Positions 1-8,983 of a stretch of 64,000 nucleotides of DNA are shown piece after piece. The notes below the pieces were generated by a model. The model searched no databases. It saw only the letters and a program-made list of their open reading frames with translations, and was not told where the DNA came from. Numbering within the stretch: position 1 is the stretch's first letter; the number at the start of each line of letters is the position of its first letter. Source of the stretch: Agrobacterium albertimagni AOL15 (lineage in GTDB: Bacteria > Pseudomonadota > Alphaproteobacteria > Rhizobiales > Rhizobiaceae); contig NZ_ALJF01000015.1 of assembly GCF_000300855.1 (NCBI RefSeq), positions 36,862 through 100,861 of the forward strand. Direction: 5' to 3'. The position numbers and the translations under genes were made by a program.

Positions 1-302
1 TGGAGACACAGGTAGACGAGACCGGCCGCGCCTGCTGCGGCAAAGAAGGCTCCGCGGCGCATGGGGTCGGCGATGAAGCGTGCGGCAAGACCGAGACCGA
101 AGAAGATAACGACACCGAACAACCAGAGGCGACCATAGCCGAACAATTGCAGCAGACCTGGCGCCGTCTCCTCAGAAAAGGGAAAATTGCCAAGCCAGTT
201 CAGGCCGAAAAAGCCGGATTCCAGCCGATACCAGGGAAGCAGAATGAAGGACGCGGCCCCGAAGGCCAGCAACAGGTCCAGTCTGCGGTTGCCATGTCTC
301 AT
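1..302 (-). CDS. ABC transporter permease, N-terminal part (cut by window edge)
   Basis: This is the first ~100 residues of an inner-membrane protein that runs off the left edge. It starts at ATG 302 with MRHGNRRLDLL, has a hydrophobic first segment (AFGAASFILLPWY), a short loop, a second segment (LWLFGVVIFFGLGLAA) and the start of a third. It lies 77 bp downstream of, and on the same strand as, two binding-protein genes, which is the usual place for the permease of an Fe3+/AfuABC-type importer. The family cannot be fixed because the EAA loop lies outside the window. Its job is inferred from topology and position. Confidence 0.6.
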   Translation of the reverse strand, partial: MRHGNRRLDLLLAFGAASFILLPWYRLESGFFGLNWLGNFPFSEETAPGLLQLFGYGRLWLFGVVIFFGLGLAARFIADPMRRGAFFAAAGAAGLVYLCL

Positions 303-379
303 GGTCGACCTCATTCGTAAGTCTAGCAAAGGTGGGAGGGGCCGGCAGCCCGCAGACCGCCGGCCGGAAGGATCACGCG

Positions 380-1405
380 TCAGTTGGCGACGGCACCGAC
401 TTCGCGATCCCAGCGCTCGAGCAATGCCTTGCGCTTTTCCGGGTCGCCATAGGTCTTGAAATCGTAATCGATCAGCTTGATGTCCTCGAACCGCGGCGCT
501 TCCTTCGGAATCTCGGCGGTCTTGTTGGACGGGAGCTGGAAGGATTTGGCATCCTTCATCCGGGACTGGACTTGCGGCTTCAGCGACCAGTCATACCAGG
601 TCTTGGCGTTGTCCATGTTGCGTGCGCCCTTGACGATCGACATCGAGCCGATCTCGTAACCGGTGCCCTCACATGGGGCGATCGACTTGACGGGGAAGCC
701 CTCGGCCGTCTGGGCGACGGCATCATGCATGAAGACGATGCCGAGACCGGTCTCGCCGCGGGCGGCAGCCTTGACTGGTGCAGAGCCTGACTTCGTATAT
801 TGCGAGATGTTCGCGTTCAGCGCCTTCAGATATTCAAAGGCCTTCTCTTCGCCCATGATCTGGACGAGCGAGGCCAGCGCCGTATAGGCCGTGCCGGACG
901 AATTCGGATTGGCGATCTGGATCTCGCCCTTCAGTTCCGGCGCCAGAAGGTCGGCCCAGCAGACGGGTTCCTTGTAGCCCTTCTGCTTGAAGATGTCTGT
1001 GTTGTAGCCCCAGCCGAGGGCACCGGCATAGACACCGACGGTCTTGAAGCCGGAGCTTTCAGCCTGGCTCTTCGCCCAATCCTGCAATTGGTCGAGCATC
1101 GGCGACTGGTATTCCGCGGTCAGGCCTTCGGATGCGGCCTGAAGATGGGGGTCGCCGGTGCCGGCCCACCAGAGATCGGTCTTCGGGTTGCGCGCTTCGG
1201 CCCGGATCTTGGCATAGGCCTCGCCAGAGGACATGCGCACCATGTTGACCTTGATGTCATGGTCTTTCTCGAAATCGCTCTTCATCTGCTCACAGATGAC
1301 AACGTCTGCCGCGCAGATGACATTGAGGTCACCAGCGGCGAACGCTGCGCCCGCACTCAGGCTCGTCGTGGCGAGAAAAAGGGTGGAAAGCACTGTCAGT
1401 CGCAT
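380..1405 (-). CDS. ABC transporter periplasmic binding protein, AfuA/FbpA-like (341 aa)
   Basis: Periplasmic solute-binding protein of the family that includes iron-binding FbpA and hexose-phosphate-binding AfuA. Residues 1-23 form a clear Sec signal peptide ending AGAAFA. Family-typical stretches follow: WWAGTGDPHLQAA, ANPNSSGTAYT and CEGTGYEIGSMS. I do not see the adjacent tyrosine pair that binds ferric iron in classical FbpA, so an organic phosphate or another anion is as likely a ligand as iron; this is inference. The gene lies between a paralogue (1511-2533) upstream and a permease gene downstream, probably in one operon, and faces a two-component system that may sense the same ligand. 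Confidence 0.8.
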   Translation of the reverse strand: MRLTVLSTLFLATTSLSAGAAFAAGDLNVICAADVVICEQMKSDFEKDHDIKVNMVRMSSGEAYAKIRAEARNPKTDLWWAGTGDPHLQAASEGLTAEYQSPMLDQLQDWAKSQAESSGFKTVGVYAGALGWGYNTDIFKQKGYKEPVCWADLLAPELKGEIQIANPNSSGTAYTALASLVQIMGEEKAFEYLKALNANISQYTKSGSAPVKAAARGETGLGIVFMHDAVAQTAEGFPVKSIAPCEGTGYEIGSMSIVKGARNMDNAKTWYDWSLKPQVQSRMKDAKSFQLPSNKTAEIPKEAPRFEDIKLIDYDFKTYGDPEKRKALLERWDREVGAVAN

Positions 1406-1510
1406 GGGTATCCTCCTGTTTTTGCGTCTGATGGAAGTCGAAGAAAGCGGACAAACCTTCGGCGGCAGCGCCGTTGAGGCGCAGTGGCAGATGGTCCTGT
1501 CGTGAAGAAA

Positions 1511-2533
1511 TCAGTTCGTCGGGTTGATCTCGCTATCGAAGCGGCTCAAGAGCCGACTTCGCTGTTCGGGCGAGCCGAAGGTGGCAAAGTCATAATCCAC
1601 CATCTTGATCATCGAGATATCGGGGGCGGCAGGTGGCAGCATGGCCCGAGCGTTGGACGGCACCTGGTTCTGACCGGCTGCAGCGCCGGTTGCCTGGCCT
1701 TCCGGGCTCAGCGCAAAGTCCAGGAAGCGGCGTGCCTCCTCCAGATTGCGGCTGCCCTTGATGATGCTGACCGCACCGATTTCATATCCAGTGCCCTCAC
1801 AGGGCGCGACGATCACGAGCGGCGCACCGGCCTGCTTCTGGGTGACGGCATCATGCATGAAGGAGATGCCGATGGTGATCTCTCCCCTGCCCGCAGCCTT
1901 GACCGGTTCAGCACCCGCCTTGGTGTATTCCATGATGTTGCCGTCCAGTTCGCGCATATAGGCGAAAGCCTCATCCTCGCCGAGCAACTGCACGAGCGTC
2001 ACGAGTGTGGTGAACGCCGTGCCGGACGAATGTGGGTTTCCTGACAGGATATGTCCGCGATAGACCGGCTTTGCCAGATCCTTCCAGCAGTTGGGAGCCG
2101 GCAATCGAGCCGTCGAAAGCAGATCGCTGTTGTAGGCAAAACCGAGCGCGCCGGCATAAAGACCAACGGATTTTCCGCCGGAAAGGGAAAAGAAGTTGCG
2201 CGCCCAGGGAAGGAGATCGGCCTCCTGCTTCGGCCTGGAGGGCTCGAGCAATCCTTCATAAGCTGCTTGCAGATGGGTGACACCGGTGCCGCCCCACCAG
2301 ACATCGAAAGCTGGCGCATCGCTTTCGGCACGCACACGATCGAGAATCTCGCCGGTGCTCATGCGCGGCATGTTGACGTCAAGGCCCGTCTTTGCCTCGT
2401 AGGTCTTCTCCATCACGGCACACCAGACTTCGTCGACACCACAGAGGATGTTCAACGAGCCGGCGGCGCGCCCTGGCAGCACCGTGGCGAGGGTTATGAA
2501 TACCCCTAAGCCCATGACGGTCAATGAATTCAC
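1511..2533 (-). CDS. ABC transporter periplasmic binding protein, second paralogue (340 aa)
   Basis: Paralogue of the 380-1405 product, sharing VWWGGTGVTHLQAA, NPHSSGTAFTTL, ISFMHDAVTQ and CEGTGYEIGAVS. I place the start at GTG 2533 because a strong AGGGAGGA ribosome site lies 4 bases upstream and the product then begins with a good signal peptide (MGLGVFITLATVLPGRAA). Upstream in-frame starts would add a charged leader that hides it. Two binding proteins in tandem suggest two ligands for one transporter, or one sensor and one transport partner. It is the first gene of the minus-strand group, so its promoter lies in 2534-2746, shared with the divergent regulator genes. Confidence 0.8.
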   Translation of the reverse strand: MNSLTVMGLGVFITLATVLPGRAAGSLNILCGVDEVWCAVMEKTYEAKTGLDVNMPRMSTGEILDRVRAESDAPAFDVWWGGTGVTHLQAAYEGLLEPSRPKQEADLLPWARNFFSLSGGKSVGLYAGALGFAYNSDLLSTARLPAPNCWKDLAKPVYRGHILSGNPHSSGTAFTTLVTLVQLLGEDEAFAYMRELDGNIMEYTKAGAEPVKAAGRGEITIGISFMHDAVTQKQAGAPLVIVAPCEGTGYEIGAVSIIKGSRNLEEARRFLDFALSPEGQATGAAAGQNQVPSNARAMLPPAAPDISMIKMVDYDFATFGSPEQRSRLLSRFDSEINPTN

Positions 2534-2746
2534 GTCGTCCTCCCTGGAACCTCCCCGTTCCAATGTCCAAAGCATGTCGCCATCGGTCCAGGCGTTCAAC
2601 CCGAGAATGGTTACCGATCTTTCAACAGGGCCCTCCCCATGCGTTTCAGAGATTTCAAATATTACAAATGTGACTTCAGGCGATAACCAGCAAGTCTTTG
2701 GTATTTTGTCACGGCACGGTTATGATGCCGTCGGGAGGACTGCAAC
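2534..2746. promoter_or_regulatory. Divergent promoter region between binding-protein and two-component genes
   Basis: This 213-bp non-coding stretch separates the minus-strand transporter genes from the plus-strand regulator pair. The part near 2640-2700 is AT-rich compared with its surroundings and contains two TTTCA boxes nine bases apart (from about 2644 and 2653), a spacing close to one helical turn, as OmpR-type regulators often use. No promoter can be assigned firmly. Confidence 0.35.
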
Positions 2747-3487
2747 GTGTTGAACCAGAAGGTAAAAATTCTGATCGTCGAGGACGATCCGGATATGGCG
2801 GAGCTTATCTGCGATCTGGTGGAGGCAGAAGGCTGGATACCGGTGACCGCGCCTTCGGCAGAAGCCGCTCAGGAACGATTGCAGCAAGAGACGGTGCAAC
2901 TCGTCTTGGTCGACCACAATCTGCCGGGCCTTTCCGGACGGGCCTTCGCCCAGCGCTTAAGGGCTCAGACCGATGTCGGCATTGTCATGGTGACGGCGGC
3001 GGGCAGTGCCGCCGATCGGGTTCTGGGACTGGAGACGGCGGCTGACGATTACGTGGTCAAGCCGTTCGAACCAAACGAGCTTGCGGCTAGGATCAAGGCG
3101 GTGCTCCGCCGTACACATCCGCAATTGCGCCAGGAGCGGGAAGCCGACCGTGAGCAGCATTCGCCATCGCTCAAACTGGGAGAATGGGCCATCGATCTTA
3201 CCGAAAGACGCGCGCTCTGCCTGACGGATCCGGCTAGAACGCTTACCGCGGCCGAATTCGCACTTCTGGAAATCCTGGCCGAAACGCCGAACATGCCGGT
3301 CAGTCGCTCGCAGATCCTTGACCGCATGGGCGCGGAGACCGACCGGTTTGTCGACCGAAACGTCGACGTGCTTGTGCTGAGACTGAGACGCAAGATCGAG
3401 CGCAATCCCGACCTGCCCCGCCATATCCAAACGCGACGCGGCAAGGGCTATGTGCTGCACACGGATGAGGCCGGGTCGCAACCTTGA
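2747..3487 (+). CDS. OmpR-family response regulator (246 aa)
   Basis: Cytoplasmic response regulator. The receiver domain (about residues 6-120) has the acidic pair D13/D14, phospho-acceptor D56 (LVDHNLPG) and conserved K105 (VVKPFEP). A winged-helix transcriptional regulator domain fills residues about 145-240 (LTAAEFALLEILAE, DRNVDVLVLRLRRKIE, TRRGKGYVL), which is the OmpR/PhoB type. The start is GTG 2747, with GGGAGGA seven bases upstream. Its stop overlaps the TTG start of the histidine kinase gene by four bases, so the two are translationally coupled. It probably controls the divergent binding-protein/permease operon. Confidence 0.92.
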   Translation: MLNQKVKILIVEDDPDMAELICDLVEAEGWIPVTAPSAEAAQERLQQETVQLVLVDHNLPGLSGRAFAQRLRAQTDVGIVMVTAAGSAADRVLGLETAADDYVVKPFEPNELAARIKAVLRRTHPQLRQEREADREQHSPSLKLGEWAIDLTERRALCLTDPARTLTAAEFALLEILAETPNMPVSRSQILDRMGAETDRFVDRNVDVLVLRLRRKIERNPDLPRHIQTRRGKGYVLHTDEAGSQP

Positions 3488-5598
3488 TCAACCGGGCCTT
3501 TCTGTCGTCGATCGCCTTCCGATTGCCTTTTGCGATCACCTTCATCTGCGTCTCCGTGCTGCTCCTTTCGGCCGTCGCAATCTACGGCCTTCAGAGGGCG
3601 CGCAACGAAATGTCCGCCTACAGCGTGCAGGCCTTCTCGAGCCTTGCCAAGGCCTCGCTCGTCTCCCGGCAGGTCTCGGACCTCGTCTCCAGCGCACCAT
3701 TTCTGATGAATGCGACGTCTCCCTACAGAGTTTCGAGTGAAAGCCGGGCGGTGGTCGCCCAGGTTGAGGCCCTGCTTGAGACCATGTCACCCGATCAGCC
3801 CGGACCGGCTCTGCAAGGCAACGGGGCGCGACGCATCATCGACCTGCTCGAACGTATCGAGGTCCAGACGCTGGCACTCGCGGCCAATGCCGATGCCGCA
3901 CAAGGGCACAAGGCCGAGGCAGCCGTGGCGCTCGGAGAGATTGCAACCGCGCGCGCCATAAAGGATCAGGATCTGCGGCAGCGCCTGAACGGCATTGCCC
4001 AATCGGCCTCGACCTCGGACAGTCTCTTCCAACTGGGCGAACTCCAGCGGCGTTTCGTTGCCGAGACGTCCGCCAGAATGATCGTGCCTGGCCCCGATCT
4101 GCGCGTATCGCCCGATCAACTCGAACCGTATCGACGGATCTTCGAGGCACAGACACGCTACCTCTTGGAGATGTTCACCATCCGCGCATCCGTCTCGCGC
4201 CTGCACTCGGTCTCGCGCGATCTATCGCATGCGACGGAAACCCAGAGCGAGCTGGTGGCCGGCGCGCTGAACAAGAACCTCGAATCCACCTCTGTTGCCC
4301 TGCGCCAGTTGCTGGTCATGATCGTGCTCGCCTCCCTTGCGGTCGTCATCCTCGCGATCCTTTCCATTCGTTCGGTCATGCGTGTCTCACGCGGTATCGG
4401 TGATCTGTCGCGTGGCATGAATGCACTGGCCCGTGGGGAGGAAAATGTTGGCCCCCCGGTCTATGCCGGGACAGAGACGGAACTCATCCGTCTGCTGGAT
4501 GCATTTCGTGCCTTCAAGGAGAGCGTGGACCGCGTCTCCCGGCTGAGGAGAACCGCAGAAGCGGCTGCGCGCACCATCCGCTCGACCTTTCGCACAATGA
4601 ATGAAGGCATAGCGCTCTTCGATTCATCGGGCAGACCGATCACGATGAACCGCCGGATCATAGAATTGATGCGTCAGACGGGATCGTCGCGAAAGATGCC
4701 ACTGCGGCGCTTTGTCGGGACATTGCCGGAGATCGACCCATTGCTGATGCCGGCAGAAAACGATAGCGGCTCGCTGATCGAGCGGCGCGTGCTGCGGCAC
4801 AGGTTCTCTGACGAGCAGGTGGTGGAGATATCCGCGTCACGGCAACCCGACGGGGGCGTCGTGCTGCTTGCCCGCGATGTCACGGCCATGGATCGCCAGG
4901 AAGTGGAAGCGGCCCGCGCGCAGCGGCTCGATGTGGTGATGCGCATGACGCATCAGGTGAGCCACGAGGTCGGCAACATGATCGGCATCATCACCGGCAG
5001 CCTTGGACTTCTCGAACGCGAGCCCGGCTTTAGCGAACGACAGAAACGTCATCTGGGGCGCATCCGAAAGGCTGCAGAACGCGGTCGCGCGCTTGCCTCC
5101 AGCATGTTGTCCGTCGGCAGCCAGCAGCAGATTCACCCGGCATCGATCGATGTTGCGGCCATTCTGCAGGGCATGGCCGATGTCCTGGAAATGGCAATCG
5201 GCTCGCGCAATCGGCTGGAACTGGAGCTCAGCGCAAACCTGCCGACGGTCGAGCTGGACCCCATGCTTCTGGAGCAGTCCATCCTTAACCTGTGCCTCAA
5301 TGCATCAGCGGCGATGCCGGACGGCGGCGCGATCAGAGTAGAGGCGCGCAAGGAGGCGGGTAGCGTCGTCATCGCCGTGATAGATCAAGGTGTCGGCATG
5401 TCACCGGAGGTCCTGGATCAGGCGATGGAACCGTATTTCACCACACGCTCGAAAACCGGAGGCTCCGGGCTCGGGCTTGCAATGGTCTATGGCTTCGTCC
5501 GGCAGTCCGGCGGTGAGGTGAAGATCAGCTCTCGCCTCAGGGAAGGCACGCGCGTGGAGCTTCGTTTTCCGGCCCCCACATCGGATAGGAGGCCGTAG
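3484..5598 (+). CDS. Membrane sensor histidine kinase (704 aa)
   Basis: Partner of the preceding regulator. The protein has an N-terminal membrane helix (FAITFICVSVLLLSAVAIYGL), a long periplasmic region of about 230 residues, a second helix near residues 275-295 (LVMIVLASLAVVILAIL) and a HAMP-like linker. A PAS-like segment follows (TFRTMNEGIALFDSSGRPI), then a HisKA dimerisation domain with H494 in VSHEVGN and a HATPase domain with the G2 box GGSGLGLAMVYGF. Histidine autophosphorylation and transfer to D56 of the regulator is the expected activity. The large periplasmic part suggests direct sensing of a solute or of a loaded binding protein. Start is TTG 3484, set by overlap with the upstream stop. 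Confidence 0.9.
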   Translation: MINRAFLSSIAFRLPFAITFICVSVLLLSAVAIYGLQRARNEMSAYSVQAFSSLAKASLVSRQVSDLVSSAPFLMNATSPYRVSSESRAVVAQVEALLETMSPDQPGPALQGNGARRIIDLLERIEVQTLALAANADAAQGHKAEAAVALGEIATARAIKDQDLRQRLNGIAQSASTSDSLFQLGELQRRFVAETSARMIVPGPDLRVSPDQLEPYRRIFEAQTRYLLEMFTIRASVSRLHSVSRDLSHATETQSELVAGALNKNLESTSVALRQLLVMIVLASLAVVILAILSIRSVMRVSRGIGDLSRGMNALARGEENVGPPVYAGTETELIRLLDAFRAFKESVDRVSRLRRTAEAAARTIRSTFRTMNEGIALFDSSGRPITMNRRIIELMRQTGSSRKMPLRRFVGTLPEIDPLLMPAENDSGSLIERRVLRHRFSDEQVVEISASRQPDGGVVLLARDVTAMDRQEVEAARAQRLDVVMRMTHQVSHEVGNMIGIITGSLGLLEREPGFSERQKRHLGRIRKAAERGRALASSMLSVGSQQQIHPASIDVAAILQGMADVLEMAIGSRNRLELELSANLPTVELDPMLLEQSILNLCLNASAAMPDGGAIRVEARKEAGSVVIAVIDQGVGMSPEVLDQAMEPYFTTRSKTGGSGLGLAMVYGFVRQSGGEVKISSRLREGTRVELRFPAPTSDRRP

Positions 5599-5920
5599 CA
5601 GGTTGAGCCCGAACACCGGGCGTCTCCCGATGACGCCAGGGGTCAACAATCTTCAAGGGCCACGAGCCTGCGTGGCGTGCCCCGTTCATGAATTACCGGG
5701 CCAAAATGTTTCTCCACCGGGTATCGACTACAAGTGCTGCTCGCACACAGGCGATCCCGGCCCCGTTGAATCCTCCACCTTGAAACAGCTGATAGGCGTT
5801 TCGGCGCGACCCGGGGTATCAGTTTCAATCCTTGTCTGTTGGCACCAAATGGGCTCAAGAAGTCACCAATCGACATAAGAGGCGCAGGAGCAATCCCTCG
5901 TGTTGTCACAGGAGACACCG
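5599..5920. other. Intergenic region without recognised gene
   Basis: About 320 bases between the histidine kinase and the DUF1349 gene. A short GCCCG/CGGGC hairpin (5607-5621, 5-base loop) follows the kinase stop and may be a weak terminator. No convincing coding sequence was seen. The region should hold the promoter of the next gene. Confidence 0.4.
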
Positions 5921-6502
5921 ATGCAGAGTTTCAAGAATGGACGCTGGCTCAATGAGCCCACAAAAGCAGATGTTTCGGATGCCGATCTTTTCGTGACGAC
6001 TGACGCCAATACCGATTTCTGGCGAGAGACGCATTACGGCTTTGTGCGCGACAGCGGCCATTTCTACGCATTCCGGGCCGAAGGCGATTTCACCGCCCAG
6101 GTTCGCGTCCAGGCGCATTTCCAACATCTTTATGATCAGGCTGGCCTCATGGTCAGGCTCGACGAAAGACGGTGGGTCAAGACCGGAATCGAGTTCTCCG
6201 ACGGACATGGCTTGCTCGGTAGCGTGCTGACGGATGGTGCCTCCGACTGGGCCACGTGCCGATACAACGGCAACCCTTCCGATTTCTGGGTCCGGGTGAC
6301 CGTCGAGAGCGGCGTTCTAAGAATACAAGCGTCAGAGGATGGGCAGACTTGGCCACTCGTTCGCCTCTGCCCCTTCCCGAAAGCGGATCATTATCTCGTT
6401 GGTCCAATGTGCTGCACTCCAGAACGAGCCGGCTTGGAGGTCAGGTTTAGGGAGTGGCAATTGAGGCGGGCCCTGAGCAAAGACCTCCACGACCTGTCCT
6501 AG
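5921..6502 (+). CDS. DUF1349 (concanavalin-like) protein (193 aa)
   Basis: Small soluble protein matching the DUF1349 family of concanavalin-like beta-sandwich proteins. Hallmarks are NEPTKADVSDADLFVTT at the N terminus, then DFWRETHYGF, DQAGLMVRLDERRWVKTGIE, and a C-terminal PERAGLEVRF. ATG 5921 is preferred because CAGGAGA lies just upstream; an upstream GTG at 5900 adds seven residues but has a poorer context. Members are often linked to carbohydrate-related loci, but no reaction is established that I could assign here. It stands alone: the neighbours are a two-component system and a nuclease-like gene with large gaps on both sides. Confidence 0.8.
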   Translation: MQSFKNGRWLNEPTKADVSDADLFVTTDANTDFWRETHYGFVRDSGHFYAFRAEGDFTAQVRVQAHFQHLYDQAGLMVRLDERRWVKTGIEFSDGHGLLGSVLTDGASDWATCRYNGNPSDFWVRVTVESGVLRIQASEDGQTWPLVRLCPFPKADHYLVGPMCCTPERAGLEVRFREWQLRRALSKDLHDLS

Positions 6503-6866
6503 ACGCAAGAGCGGTTGAGAATAAGGTCGCAACGCCTGCTTCTAGCGAAAGGTGCCCTAACCATCTGCCCTTGAGGGGAGCTAACGCACCCTGGAAAGCA
6601 TTACGAATGCATCAAAAACGGGTGAAATATCCGGTGACGAAATGTTTCACTTGATGCAGGCGAACGGCTATTATTAGGCTGAAAACAGGCTGACATGTCT
6701 GCCCGGTATCGTCCATTCGGGCTCGCCCGCGACCCCAATGTTCCATCGACGCCGCAAGTAGTGAACGGCAGTCACTGCCCATCCAACTATAGATCTTCAC
6801 GCAAGTATTGAAACATGCAAACTATACGTGTTCCAGCATAGTCTTGCTGGCTTAGGGAGGACTGCG
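6503..6866. other. Intergenic region with an interrupted inverted repeat
   Basis: This 364-bp gap has no convincing gene. It contains TGCATCAA (6608-6615) and GTGAAA (6622-6627) mirrored by TTTCAC (6645-6650) and TTGATGCA (6651-6658). Folded, this gives an 8-bp outer and 6-bp inner stem with one 6-base bulge. It could be an operator or an RNA structure ahead of the nuclease-like gene, or the terminator region of the gene before; there is no U-tract. Confidence 0.4.
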
Positions 6867-8003
6867 ATGGGCTACGTAGAGATCAATGGGCAGGCTGATG
6901 TTTTCCAGTACTGGCCACATGGCGCATCTGATGTTGACACGCTCAAATTTTTGCCAGACCTGAGCACAGCAACCTATTATTCCGACGGCGCGCCCGTGAA
7001 GGTGGCAAAGTTCTTTGAACGGGGCGGCACCTTCCAGCCGGATGACAACAAGCCCGGCGAGCAAAAATTTAGATCCATCCTGCGAGGCAGCGGCGGCAGC
7101 TCGCTTTCGGTTCGTCTACAAGGAATCGATGCCCCCGAAACGCATTATGCGCCGAACTACCGTGAGGGGATGTTCGACGGGGATTATGCGAAGTGGATCG
7201 CCAAGCATGTCGCGCGGCAGATGTCCTACAGGCAGCCGTATGGAAAGATCTCGACCGACTTCTTCGCCAACAGCCTGCGCACAAAGCTTGGGGTTGGTGC
7301 GTTTGACAAGGACAAACAGGAAGTGCTCGTGCCGGCCAAGCTCAAGATTCTCGCCGACAGTATCAATGGGGCGGCCGACGTCTACGGGCGCATCGTGGGA
7401 TATGTCACGCTCTCGCAGAACGGCCAGGATGTCGTGCTCAATGACGTGGCATTGCAGGAAGGCTTTGCCTTCTGCTCGTTCTACGGCAGCATGACGGTCG
7501 GCGAAATGCAGCGTCTGACCGGCCTTTTTGCAAGCCACGGTGCTGGCGGGGCAAGGAAGTCGCAACTGCGCAGCAATCTCTCAAGCCAGTTGCAGGATTT
7601 CGAGCCGGGCCTGTGCACATCACGGTCGATGCGCGACACAGACCAGGACGACAATGGTTCGAACTCTATTCGCGGCACGGATTCATTCCGTTCCAAATGT
7701 TTCGATCCCAAGCTCTATCGGCGCTGCATCGACTGGGTCGGACGGCAAGACGCTCTCGGCGATCCAACCACCCTTCTGGACTACATGCGCGGCAATGACG
7801 AAGAAGTGGTGATGTTAAGCGACTTCATCGCGGCAAGCGGGGATTGGTCGGCGGCCAGGAAATTGTCCATGGGGTCGTTGATCGGCCCCGATGGGGCCTT
7901 CCGCTACCGGGCGGGTGAAGTGGTCTTCGAGTCCCGCCCCGTTGTCATGGTCGATGAGCAAAGGCAGCCTCTTCCCGACAGCTTCCTGACGCCCTATCCT
8001 TAG
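6867..8003 (+). CDS. Staphylococcal-nuclease-like (SNase/TNase) domain protein (378 aa)
   Basis: Contains an SNase-like OB-fold domain at about residues 75-225. The three catalytic residues of thermonuclease appear conserved: R83 and E91 in VRLQGIDAPE (8 apart, as R35 and E43 in the S. aureus enzyme) and R175 in YGRIVGYV. The N-terminal ~70 and C-terminal ~150 residues are not recognised. No signal peptide is evident, so it may be cytoplasmic or exported by another route. ATG 6867 is chosen because AGGGAGG (6854-6860) lies six bases upstream; the GTG at 6828 has no such site. It is isolated, with a decayed gene downstream on the other strand. Calcium-dependent nuclease activity is inference. 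Confidence 0.75.
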   Translation: MGYVEINGQADVFQYWPHGASDVDTLKFLPDLSTATYYSDGAPVKVAKFFERGGTFQPDDNKPGEQKFRSILRGSGGSSLSVRLQGIDAPETHYAPNYREGMFDGDYAKWIAKHVARQMSYRQPYGKISTDFFANSLRTKLGVGAFDKDKQEVLVPAKLKILADSINGAADVYGRIVGYVTLSQNGQDVVLNDVALQEGFAFCSFYGSMTVGEMQRLTGLFASHGAGGARKSQLRSNLSSQLQDFEPGLCTSRSMRDTDQDDNGSNSIRGTDSFRSKCFDPKLYRRCIDWVGRQDALGDPTTLLDYMRGNDEEVVMLSDFIAASGDWSAARKLSMGSLIGPDGAFRYRAGEVVFESRPVVMVDEQRQPLPDSFLTPYP

Positions 8004-8015
8004 GCCCAGCCCACA

Positions 8016-8950
8016 TCAACAAAGTGGAGTTTGAAGCCTGTCGACGATCCGTCTGAGGTTTGCCGCTGCAAGTCCAAACGATGAGGGAGCCCCGGCAAGG
8101 CGAGCGAAGGCACCGGCGGTCTCCGCAAGTTCTCGCCCACGCTCGGCGGCGACGATGCGTGCAATGGTCGCTTGCGATGGCAGAGTTACGTGACGGGTCA
8201 GACCAAAAGCCGTGCCAGCCCGTGATCCGTCGGGGTGGCCCGACGGCAGAAGCGCTAACTCCTCCCCGAGCGGCTGGATGAGGGTGGTCATGGCATTGAT
8301 GGCTGCGTCACAGAAGAATGAGGCTGCGGGCCCACCGGCGCCGGACGCGAAAGCGTGCTGAAGCAGGCGCAGCATGAGTGAATAGACATCATCAAACAAG
8401 TCTCCGACTGAACGGCTAAGAGACTGGTAATGAGGTTGGCGGCTCCCTGCCCGTTCCAGTCGCCGCGGATGGCGGCAAGCTTGGCCAGTTTCACGAGCCG
8501 GCCGGTATTTCCGCGCGCATTGGCGGTGGTGAGCGAGGTCGTCGAAAACAGGATCGTTGAAAGGCCAAATTGTCCCAGTCGCGGGCCAAGAGGCGACAAT
8601 CCACTGGCAAGAATGAAACCGCGTCTGCGCACGTCGGCATCCCCATCCCATGCAACGAGAGTAGCCATGGGGAGAGAGCGGACAAACCCATACTTGCAAC
8701 CCTGCATCACGGATTTTGAATCTGGGTTGCAATCCCAACCAACGCTCGGTCGCTCCGGATCGGCTGGCAGAACGGGTGACGTTTCCAATAGGTATGAGCT
8801 CGACCTTCGGTGCAACTCGTGCGCTGCGGGACGTGCGTTTCCATTGGATATGATCGTCATGGATGGAAAGTCCGAGCTTTGGTCGCGGAAAAAGGCTACC
8901 GCGACCGACAACGATGTTTTGTTGTGAGCTTCGAGAGGAAAACGGCTCAC
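8016..8950 (-). pseudogene. Frameshifted gene, possibly ferritin-like domain protein
   Basis: Two overlapping minus-strand frames each look coding in only one part. The frame from 8950 is protein-like to about 8420 (for example SGLSPLGPRLGQFGLSTILF). The frame ending at 8016 is protein-like from about 8430 to the stop (VGDLFDDVYSLMLRLLQHAF, TTLIQPLGEELALLPSG). A single-base shift near 8400-8430 would join them. The C-terminal half faintly resembles ferritin-like domains of VioB-type proteins (long helices, PLGEALxxLPAG pattern), a weak guess. It is convergent with the SNase-like gene, ending 12 bases from it. If the frameshift is real, the gene is probably inactive. Confidence 0.4.
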
Positions 8951-8983
8951 CTTCCATCGGCGCGCCGTTCATTATCCGGCGGG

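Noticed and set aside
380..2533. Calling the binding proteins ferric-iron-binding FbpA
   Set aside because: The adjacent tyrosine pair of classical FbpA was not seen, so an iron label is not justified.
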